Shown piece by piece: positions 38,656-47,427 of a stretch of 64,000 nucleotides of DNA; position 1 is the first letter of the stretch; the number at the start of each line of letters is the position of its first letter. The notes below the pieces were generated by a model. The model was given only the letters and a program-made list of their open reading frames with translations, had not been told where the DNA came from and searched no databases. The position numbers were made by a program, and so were the translations under genes. This DNA comes from Glandiceps talaboti (Eukaryota > Hemichordata > Enteropneusta > Spengelidae): the NCBI RefSeq assembly GCF_964340395.1, contig NC_135552.1, forward strand, positions 11,103,194-11,167,193, written 5' to 3'.

Positions 38656-38938
38656 TTATCATAGGACACCTTGACAGAATTAGATGAAAGCCATAGAGCA
38701 CACGTCCATTGTGTTGAACATCCTGCTCAAATGGTCTAGATTTAGACATATCACATGTAAAACAGAAAAAATCTGTGTTTATTATACTCCCATACAATTA
38801 CTGGTGGTCTTCCTATTCTCACAAGTAACCATCTAGCACATGTCATGTGCACATACATGGTGGTGTGTTTTGGAAGGTGCTGTAAAGGAAGCAGTGCGGT
38901 GTGGATTTATGACTATCAGATGGTCTAAATTCAAAAAT

Positions 38939-40114
38939 AGCACCAATGGCGTTGTAGCACAACTGTCTTTGACTGTTGCTATGGACATGATCTTCATATT
39001 TGCATGCATTTTTGGAATCTTTATTAACGTGCCTATATACCCTTCCCACGTTTCATCTTTGCAATATAAACCATCATTTAGCTGTTGCTATGGGTGTGGC
39101 CCTGTTGCTTGGCATATTTGCATACATGTTTTGAATCTTTAGTCACTTTCCTACCCATCCCTGTTGTTATCTTTCTAATATGCATCGTCATTTCACTGTT
39201 ACTAAAGGCATGGACATGGTTGCTAGGGCCAATTGTGTAGAAATGTTTTCAACAATAACTGCAGAATAATACCTCAAGAAACATCCCCACCAAGTTTCAA
39301 GCCATCCACCATGCATTTTCAAAATATAAGTTTTGACCAAAATTGAGATTTTTAGACCTAATTTGCATATCGCTGATGGGATCATCACATTAAGAATATA
39401 GCTTCATCTACACATCCCCAGATAAATCCCCATTAAATTTCCTAATCTGCTCAGTAGTTTTGGAACCATAATTTTTTTTACAAAAGAGACATATTTAGAC
39501 CTAATTTATCACTAATAGGATCATCATGTCATGAACAATTCTTAATCTAAACAGCCCTAAGAACACTCCCCCAAATTTCGGCCTAATCTGCTCAATACTC
39601 TTGGAATTATAGATTTGGACCAAAAGGACACATTTTTAGCCCTAATTTGCATATGATGATGGGATCATCATGTCATGGACAGTTCTTAATATAAACACCC
39701 TGAAGAACATGCCAACCAAATTTCAGCCTAATCTGCTCAGTTAGTTTTGGAATTAAAGATTTTTGACCAGAAAGACACATTTTTATACCTAATTTGCATA
39801 TCACTGATGAGATCATCATGTCATGAACACTTCTTTATCTAAACACCTCTAAGAACATTCCAACCAAATTTCAGTTTTGGAGTTTAAGTTTTTTGACCAA
39901 AAATCACATTTGTTACCTAAATCACACCACCAAGACACCAGTGGTAATTTGAGCAATTTCCCAACTAGACACCTAAGGTAATATACCCACTAAATATCAT
40001 GGCAATTGGTCCAGTGATTTTTGACTTTAAGTTGTTCACACACACACACACAGACAGACAGACACTTTGCCCTGCCTTTAGCACTACTGATCCTTATCAG
40101 TTTAGTTGTGCTAA
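38939..40114 (+). mobile_element. Repeat-modular element with 3' hairpin, copy A
   Basis: The unit starts caccaatggcgttgtagcac. The first part is two to three ~110-bp modules (ctgttgctatgggtgtgg, catatttgcatacatg, cctacccatccctgttgtta). The second part is four ~145-bp modules (aacatcccnaccaaatttca, ttttgaccaaaa, ctaatttgcatatc, gggatcatcatgtcatga). It ends with ttgacttt aagttgttca, a (CA)n(CAGA)n tract at about 40,031-40,063 and a hairpin at 40,079-40,113 (agcactactgat/atcagtttagttgtgct). A second copy at 52,917-53,908 has the same order of parts. No ORF. It is non-autonomous; the class is unresolved, with a Helitron-like or retroelement 3'-end origin both possible. Confidence 0.75.
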
Positions 40115-41519
40115 CAATATGTGTAAAACAGAAAAAGACTGGTGGTATACTTTCCTACATAATGGTCTGACTTCCAAAATATCATGACTGTGAAACAGAG
40201 AAAGTCTGTGTGGTATACTCTCATATACTTAGGGACGATCACACAATGTCACAAACTCAATAAACAACCTTCATTTGTTTAGGCCAAAACTAGCTCCCTA
40301 CTCCCTCCCTCTTCCTATGCAAACGTTCACAAGTGTGACATTTGAGACATTTATATATGGTGTATAACCATGGTGAAAATTGTAGTGGTCAAACCACTGT
40401 GATCGATACAATTTAAAAAGTTGGTAAACACATTAAAATACTACCAGAAACCCAGCACTAAGTATCGCATTAACAGTAAATTTTAATCATTATCTCAGTA
40501 GTAAATACAGAACCTTTTATCATTGAAGGCATGAAAGTTTTCAAAATTTGGTTAGAAGTGTGAAACTGAAGTTCAGCAATTGCACTGATGCCAAACCAAA
40601 TCAGAAACCAAATCAGCTAAGGAATGAGACTCACTACACCACACAAAAGCCAAGTTGAATGCGTTTCAACAAATAATATGGGATTTATACCCTGGTCATT
40701 GTACATTGCAAAAACACACATCTATTTAATAGGAATTAAAATATTTAAATAAAAGGCACCATTAGTGTTACTCTTCTCAATTTTCATAAATTTATGCACA
40801 TAAGACCATATTAGGAAGGGCTCATTAATATTCATGAAGTGTCAGAAGGTCACGTAAAGTAGCTATGCGAACATTTCTGAAAATTTCCATGCGAGATCCC
40901 TACGATTCTAGCAAAGCATATCCAAAATACAAGGAAATCTACTGTGGAAATCGCCTGGTTATATATCTATTTTATGTAGCTGCCCCACCACAACTGTTAG
41001 TAGACAAGGCAACCTCAATTGTCAAGAGAAGCTGTACATGTTTTAAAAATACTGCAATTTTGCTTGTGCTGCTTTTAGTTATGATAGTAGTTTCTAAAGC
41101 TAGATAATCAACATCCTTAGTAGCAAGCATCACTTTGATTACACATGTATCTGGCAATGTGAGTATCATTTATTAAAATTGAAATCATCAGGTATTCGCG
41201 ATCATTAAACTGATATAAATCTCTTTAAAAAACTAATAAATATTGTAAATAATAGGATAAACTCATCTAATTCTTAAAAAGAACAAGTTTTTCACCCAAC
41301 GTAAAAGCCCGAAAGCCAAACTCACATGGTCTGGACAATAATGAAATGATTGCACAATTTTGATATAATGGAACAACCCTATGTATGGCATTTTTATTCA
41401 CTGAATGTTATTCCCTCTAGTTGTCTTCACTCAACCAGAAAAAATTGTGAACTATTAGCTAAGGGTTTCGTTATTTTTCATCTTTAACTTTCATATTTAT
41501 AATTACATAGTATTCCACA
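40115..41519. other. No gene seen
   Basis: Just after the modular element, two diverged copies of aaacagaaaaagactg(tg)tggtatact occur at about 40,127 and 40,195, and a related word is at 38,777. The rest shows no recognised feature. Confidence 0.45.
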
Positions 41520-41760
41520 AAATCATTTTTCATTCAGCCAAGGAAAACATGAGTGACAACAGGGGCCTTGTCACTATGAGATGATAGACGAGTAGTGACA
41601 AAGCGTCCTCAAACATAATTATGAAAAATTGGGAAAAAATAATGGTGATTTGGAATGTTTTGGTCCACATTTCGAACATCACAGAACCAGTGGCATAGCG
41701 CATAGACAACGTTGTTATGACATAGTACGACTAGGGTATAATCCATGTATAGTATATATA
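41520..41760 (-). repeat. Older third copy of part of inverted repeat 2
   Basis: Diverged match, same orientation as the right arm, to 37,230-37,480: cattcagccaaggaaaac/cattcaaccaaggaaaat, a gagtgac word, aataatggngattt/aataatggcaatttt, cacatttcgaacatcacagaaccagt-like order, and tgttatgacata. It lies near an older copy of inverted repeat 3. Confidence 0.7.
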
Positions 41761-42229
41761 AATATCTAAGTCTTCTCCACTTTCATACCACATTTCATAT
41801 TATTTGCCCTTTGCACCCAACTAATTTGTAAACCAGAAAATAAAGTGCCTTCTTCATCTGCACAAATCTTGATCCAAATCTCTGGATAATCTTCCTCAAG
41901 TCATAGCGGACATGACTTTGAGAATCACATTCACACTTATTTCCATGATGCATCCAGTTTTTAACAATGATACATCATGTCTGAAGTGGGAATTTACTAC
42001 TTAATTTCATGCAAGTATACACTCAAACACCTGCTAGTATTCAAAACATGGCCTTCACTTTTGAGATCAAAGAAAAAAAAAGGAATCGATTCTGACTAAA
42101 TCACACTATTAAAGGCCATATTCTAAGAATTGCCTATTTCAGCCAAATAAAAATAATGCTGTGTTTCCAGTATCCAAACCGGCCCTAATTATTAAAAGCT
42201 AAGTATTTTTTAACCTTTGAAAAGGCAAA
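41761..42229. other. No feature seen
   Basis: No gene or repeat is recognised, apart from a ccaaaccggccctaatta word near 42,174 that resembles the cccaactgaccctaattta edge at 27,906-27,935. Confidence 0.4.
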
Positions 42230-42480
42230 ATAGTGAGATTTTACTTCTATTTCAGAGTAAATTTTCTTACAAAAGTATCCTTGGTCATTTTTCTTTAAAT
42301 CCCAAACTGTATAAAAACTGAATTTATACAACACAGTCTGCATATTGTGTCTGTCTACTTCAATCACACACAATTGTCTCCATCATTTACCCCTCATCAA
42401 ACTATCATTTTGACAAACCAGCAAGTATTATATCTTGTGTTAGGGTCAAAAGCAATTTCTCAAAATATGAAGAAAAAATG
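42230..42480 (+). repeat. Older third copy of part of inverted repeat 3
   Basis: Diverged match, same orientation, to 29,270-29,520: acttctatttc, attttcttncaaagtatc, cacantctgcatattgtgt, gtctacttc, acaattgtc, ttacncctcatcaa and agtat(tat)atctt(g)tgt. It confirms that the inner arm sequence is a dispersed family and not unique DNA. Confidence 0.7.
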
Positions 42481-43899
42481 TTAAAAATTAAAGAAATAAA
42501 ACCCCAACCTACCTACCCAAGTTTCTGGTCATATTTTTGGAAACAAATAGTTTTTTTGTTTGTTTTTGCTTTAGTTGTGTAACTTGTTGGAAAACCTCTT
42601 GAAGAAAGCCTACATAAATAAGAAACTATTCGAACTGATTCTGACTATCACACAAATGCCATGATATTAATAGAAAGTTCTGTTTAGTTACGAAACTTGT
42701 TGAAAAATTCCTTGAAAAAGCACACTTACGTGCAAAACTACATTTTTTTTATTCGGAAATTCCAGCAACTTTCAGTAGTACTTATTTACTATAGATTTCT
42801 ACTACCATCTCTAAGTCTTGACTATTACAAAGTACATCAAGACTAAGACTGTACACAAAGATATCATCGAACATTTGGCCTAACTATTACCTCACAAACA
42901 TTTAGAAGACGAAAAAAAAATGTTTGCTTTTTGAATGAAATTTAGAAGAAAGGGCTGAAATGTGTTAGATAGACGGTCTGGCAGTTGTGCTAAAAGGAAA
43001 AATTCACCATTGACATATTAAAAGTAATGATTAAGTTTAGACAAAATGTTCTACAGGCTAACATCAAAAAGAATTTGGCTCCTGAATATATTCTAATATG
43101 TAGCAATCTTGATCACAAATCGCTTGTCCTTGAAATACCCTCAAGAGATACTTTGCATAAAAAAACTGCATTCATTAAAAATTGGTAAAGAGACACAACT
43201 TGCCGAAGCAGTGGTCTCTATACATATATTGTAAAGATACAAAGAATGATACATTCGTGAAACACCAACCCAAAATCATTTCTGCTGTGGTATACTGCAA
43301 ACAAAACTACATATAGGCCAGTGCAGTGACGTATATCAATAGATCCCCTGAACTGCATACTAACTATATCATTTGGGAAATCAACTGCTTTTGGGATTTG
43401 TTTTTCACTGAAAATTATGTACCATGATAGTGTATTGGAAACTCGTGTATTGTGTAATAAATGAAACATAAAAGGTACACTGTATTGTTGGAATTGGTCT
43501 CCCAAGCATCCAACATACAATGGTATCAGTTGTGACGTCAAATGAGCAAGATTTTTAAGTCTATTGAGTTGTCTCATGCAGTGATATTGATAACATTATC
43601 AATATGTTTAACAATTGAACCTGTTTGAAATTGGTCTCCTAGCTAGTTCCTATATAATATGATGTCGATTGATGTCTCTACTTAATGTAATATCAAAGGT
43701 CATTCTAATACTTGAAAATATGAATTGGTCTGACTTTATAAAAACAAATATACCTCCAAACATACAAATATTGTAACCGTCTCCTAGACTACTGACTTAA
43801 TATCAATGATCATTCTAACATTTGACAAGTCTTCATAAAAAACAACCCCCCCCCCCCCACCCACCAACAAATAGACAGTTAATTGGTAAATCATGATTG
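42481..43899 (+). repeat. Mostly unique DNA with a local duplication and poly-C
   Basis: Near 43,625-43,720 and 43,780-43,830 the words ctcctag, gactt/taatat, caa(a/t)g(g/a)tcattctaa occur twice in order, a diverged local duplication. A poly-C run lies at about 43,847-43,859. A 119-codon minus-strand frame at 43,218-43,577 has no recognisable domain. Confidence 0.45.
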
Positions 43900-44490
43900 T
43901 TCACTACAAATAATTGGCTGCAATCGAGTGAAAAGTAATATGCGCACCATAAGTAATGCATGTGTATGTTTATCTGGTTCTGCATTATCGAAAAAAGACA
44001 TTAGCCACACATAATTGCTACAAAGTGTCTGCAATATTGTAAGTAATAGCTTAATTTTGATCATCTACGATTGAAGTTGTTTAGTTATGCAGTATTAAAT
44101 ATACTATGTACAATGTATATGGAAACACTATGATTTATACACAAGTTCTATAGTTTCACTTTTGATTGAGAAACAGACATGTTTCAAACAAATCACTTGT
44201 CCTTCTTCAGTGTCTAACTGGATCTGACAGAATGATACAAATTTGCTGGAGGTGTTGAGTAACCAGAGGTGTGAAAAGGTTAGCTTTAATATATGTAAAT
44301 TCAGGTGTGAAAGTACTTGTCAGTTATGTACATCTAACTGTCCACCTTCTGTGATGATGTCACTGTAGATCGGTGAAATGTCATATTTTCCTACATTGGC
44401 ATTAAGTGATGTTTGTTGAAGTGATTGTTTACTACAAATATGACTTCCATTCAGTAAAATTATATGAGCACCAAAAACAAGCGACCTATA
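43900..44490 (+). repeat. Dispersed repeat, two diverged copies, matches 25,160-25,265
   Basis: The first copy at about 43,900-44,060 and a shorter one at about 44,425-44,480 share tnactacaaa, ca(a/g)tnnagtaaaa, atatg(a/c)gcacca and related words with the segment at 25,160. No ORF. Confidence 0.6.
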
Positions 44491-44689
44491 TATAAGAATA
44501 GCTCCGCTGTTGTTTTTTGGTTTTTTTTTTCGTAACCTGTAGAAGTGGTTCTGTTGTTCAGCTCTTCCACTATGCAGTTACATTTTAGCAAAGTAATAAA
44601 TTGGTTAGTGGTTTCATATCATGACTCACACACATAGTCACACTATAAAACACATTTCACACAGAAAGTTGGTAAATATTGTATTTTTA

Positions 44690-45135
44690 TATTATAGTAA
44701 CCATTTTACAAAATTTCTATTTTTACCCATAATTTGCATATTAATAACCCAATCAACTTGTCTTGAACAAACTTATATCTGCTCATCCCAAGACACCAAC
44801 ACAATAAATTTCAGCTCAATTGACCCAGTAGTTTTGGAGAAGATTTTAAAGCATTTTTACCAAAAATTCTATTTTTACACTTTATTTGCATATTAATGAC
44901 CCAGTCAGTTTGACTTGAACAAACTTATATCTGCTCATCCCAAAACATCTACACAACAAATTTCGACTTAAATGACCAAGTAGATTTGTAGAAGATTTTT
45001 TGAAGCATTTTTACCCAAAATTCTATTTTTACCCCTAATAACAATACATAACAATAACCCAATCAATTTCTCTTTAACAAACCTATATCTGCTCATCAAA
45101 TGACACCTACACACCAAATTTCTGGTTAATTTACC
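44690..45135 (+). repeat. ~150-bp tandem repeat, 3 units
   Basis: Units contain atttgcatattaat(a/g)accc, gaacaaacttatatctgctc, atcccaa(g/a)aca, an aatttc(a/g)...tgacccagtag word, gaagatttt, and ccaaaattctatttttac. The third unit is more diverged. The module is related to the second-part modules of the repeat-modular elements (atttgcatat, aaatttcag, cagtagttttgga). Non-coding. Confidence 0.85.
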
Positions 45136-45766
45136 ATGCCGGTTTAACGGACGGATGACAGAGAATCAACCTAAAAATGGAACACAGTGAATAAAGAGTA
45201 CAGAAACACATTGTCAAAGATTCCAAGATTCAAAGATTGATAAATTCATTCGACTTCTCAACAAAAAATCAATTTACATCATTCAGTTAAAACTTGAAAT
45301 CCCATGTATGCCTTTTTTCTTTACCTCTTTCTTTTCATTGAATAGCTTTTGTAGTTCATTAGTTTTATTATGTTATGTAATGCTTCTTTTAGATAGTTTA
45401 TTAGTTTTTTTATTATTTGTACCTTTTAACAACTTTTGTTACGTGTACTCAAATAAATAAATATATAATGTAACATTAAAGAGGACGTTATTTGATGCCA
45501 TATTTGACACTGGTAGGCAATTTTTGGGATGTATGCATCACTGTGGACACGTCATAAAAAGAGAGAGGACAAATGTATAGAATAAGGCAGCAATGCAAAG
45601 TTCTTTATCATGCTGTCTAAATCTCTAAGTGTGGTGTGGCCTGTGATAATTTGAATATGACCCATCGTAGGCAAATCATATAGACAGTTTCATCTGCCTC
45701 ATGTCTATTTCTTGAAGTGGAGATCACATATAGAGTAATTTTTGAAACTATGTGCTAGTAATATTG
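45136..45766. other. No feature seen
   Basis: AT-rich sequence ending in caaataaataaatatataat-like runs near 45,450, which could be a decayed retroelement tail. Nothing further is recognised. Confidence 0.35.
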
Positions 45767-45920
45767 AACACATATTGCCTGGCCTATATTCGGGCTATAG
45801 CACCCAGTTTATTACACCTGAGGGACTGTGAGTTACCAGAATCACATGCTATTTCCCGAGGCCAAAGGGGGTAATGAACGAGTGCTATATAGCCCGAATA
45901 TAGGCCAGGCAATATGTGTT
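45767..45920 (+). mobile_element. Foldback element
   Basis: The left arm acatattgcctggcctatat then tcgggctatagcac (45,768-45,802) is the inverse of gtgctatatagcccgaatat then aggccaggcaatatgtgt (45,882-45,919). The loop of about 80 bases contains cacctgagggactgtgagtt. The nearly perfect 37-bp arms point to a recent foldback or MITE insertion. No ORF. Confidence 0.85.
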
Positions 45921-46103
45921 TTATAATATACCTCATGTCGTGAACTCGCGGTGGCAGACGACATCTGAACTCGCGGTGGTCACGTGACCATGTAAAAAGT
46001 TGATGGAACTATTTCCCTAGGGAAATAGTCATTCTATTTTCCTATCACGTGACTGATTCTAGCGAATCATGGCAAAGCATTATCACTAGGTATATTATAA
46101 CAC
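45919..46103 (+). mobile_element. Adjacent second inverted-repeat unit
   Basis: Bounded by tttataatatacct (45,920-45,933) and aggtatattataacac (46,088-46,103), which pair as inverted repeats. Inside are two copies of gaactcgcggtgg, a gtcacgtgac palindrome and the perfect palindrome actatttccctagggaaata followed by gt. It is probably the other half of a composite element together with 45,767-45,920, and is less AT-rich than its surroundings. Confidence 0.65.
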
Positions 46104-46614
46104 TACCTATCCACATGATTAGTTACTTATTAACAGACACATGAGACCTTGAGACAAGCAATGTGAGATGTGGTTAGAAAGGTTTTGGTGTTTTATAGTC
46201 TTTTATAGTTTTTTTGCTTACCCTGTCTGTTTCCTGACAAATGTCAAAATAGACTGCTAGACACGACGTCATATTTTTCGAGTTTCAATCTCTGACATTA
46301 TTGTGACTTGCTGTCTTCGAATGAAAGAGATTTTCAAGATTACTGTTATTTGCAGAAAATGCAATGTGCATGTGCGCGCTTCTTTTGCACTTTCCCGCAC
46401 ATAGAATCTATAATTCACTACGCTGCAAAAAGTTACAATTTTTCACTGGACACATTTTTATGCAAAGTTAAGACAGCATACAATAGAGAGAGACATTAGC
46501 AAGGAGTCAGTGAAGTACAGTCGATTTTTAATAACATCACTATGTATTTGAAAAGTTGCATTTTTTCCCTAAAAATCTCAGAGGGGGGGGGGGGGCACAT
46601 GCCTTTCATCTGTC
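46104..46614. other. No gene seen; G tract at the end
   Basis: No recognised gene or repeat family. A poly-G run of about 13 lies at about 46,582-46,595. Confidence 0.45.
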
Positions 46615-46629
46615 CATGGGGCACCTGCA

Positions 46630-46980
46630 TGATATAATAATGTGAGTTTGTAATGTGCCTTTCCTCCTGAGAGCTCAAAGCGCTCACAATTATTATTCCT
46701 GGCACAGATCAATGGCAGCACAACGGCCCTTTATACTCCCTGGGGAGCATACAATCCACTGCAGCCTCTATAAGCGCATAGGATTCAAGCATTCACAAGG
46801 CAACCTCTATCCTACCAGGTCCCCAATTATACAGCTGGGTTGACTGAGGCATAATCATGGTTCAAACCTTGCCCAAGGACTTTAACCATTCAGAAACAAA
46901 CGGCAGTGACAGGGCTCAAACCTGCAACCTGCAGATTCCAAGTTGGCCAAAATAACCATTCACCCATCATGACACCACAC
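46630..46980 (-). mobile_element. tRNA-derived-type SINE, near full length
   Basis: On the minus strand the element opens with a head that contains ggtttgagccc (46,912-46,922), a good match to a Pol III B box, and upstream of it a tgatgggtgaatgg stretch at A-box distance. The body has cagtcaacccagctgtataa, ggggacctggtaggatag and aggctgcagtggattgtatg. The tail is AT-rich (ttattatatc). The body matches 25,718-25,975. SINEs of this type depend on a LINE for movement. The central segment looks like a conserved SINE domain, but I do not assign it to a named superfamily. Confidence 0.8.
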
Positions 46981-47245
46981 TCCTTTCACCTGTCTATGGG
47001 GCACCAGGATTTCAACTATCTACAGGGAACCTGACTTTTAACAATTTATGTGCCACTTGGTTTTCAATCATCATTGTGGCCCCCACATTCATCTGTCTAT
47101 GGGACTCCTGAATTTCACATGACGTTAAACTCTCTACTAGGTACCTGGTTTTCAACTATCTGTGGGTCACATGACGTTAAACTCTCTACTAGGTACCTGA
47201 TTTTCAACTATCTGTGGGTACCTGACTTTCACCTGGCAACTCGGG
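46981..47245 (+). repeat. Degenerate minisatellite with a 63-bp exact-like duplication
   Basis: Variants of tttcacctgtctatggggca/tttcaactatctgtgggtac with cctgattttcaac recur about every 45-60 bases. A segment cacatgacgttaaactctct followed by actaggtacctg occurs at about 47,117 and 47,168. Non-coding. Confidence 0.75.
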
Positions 47246-47427
47246 CTTTTATAAGATTGTATCTACATCGAATGATTGTTGACAAACGCTTATGTGCACA
47301 CATGACATTTTCAGTAATGTATTGCAGTGTGAATCCCAATTGTATGCATACACACTGGTGTAAGTAATCATTTGTACATTTGAAATGGTGATATATTGTT
47401 GATTTCACATCTCAAATGAATTGCTTA

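Larger units (their letters stand above)
35740..38776 (-). repeat. Inverted repeat 2, right arm (~3 kb)
   Basis: Reverse-complement partner of 19,346-22,340. Edges are tatctggtctgacatttttc (35,740) and gacatatcacatgta (about 38,763). Unlike the left arm, it is not bordered by block M. Small differences include an extra (ATTC)n at about 37,220-37,240. Unrecognised frames in it (35,896-36,102, 35,997-36,245, 37,309-37,527, 37,764-37,952) are mirrored or broken in the left arm. Confidence 0.92.

Noticed and set aside
43218-43577. 119-codon minus-strand frame as a gene
   Set aside because: No recognisable motif or domain. Its length is plausible by chance in a 64-kb window.
46912-46980. Functional tRNA gene
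   Set aside because: Only a B box and a weak A box are present, without a cloverleaf or a plausible anticodon stem. The segment is the head of a SINE.
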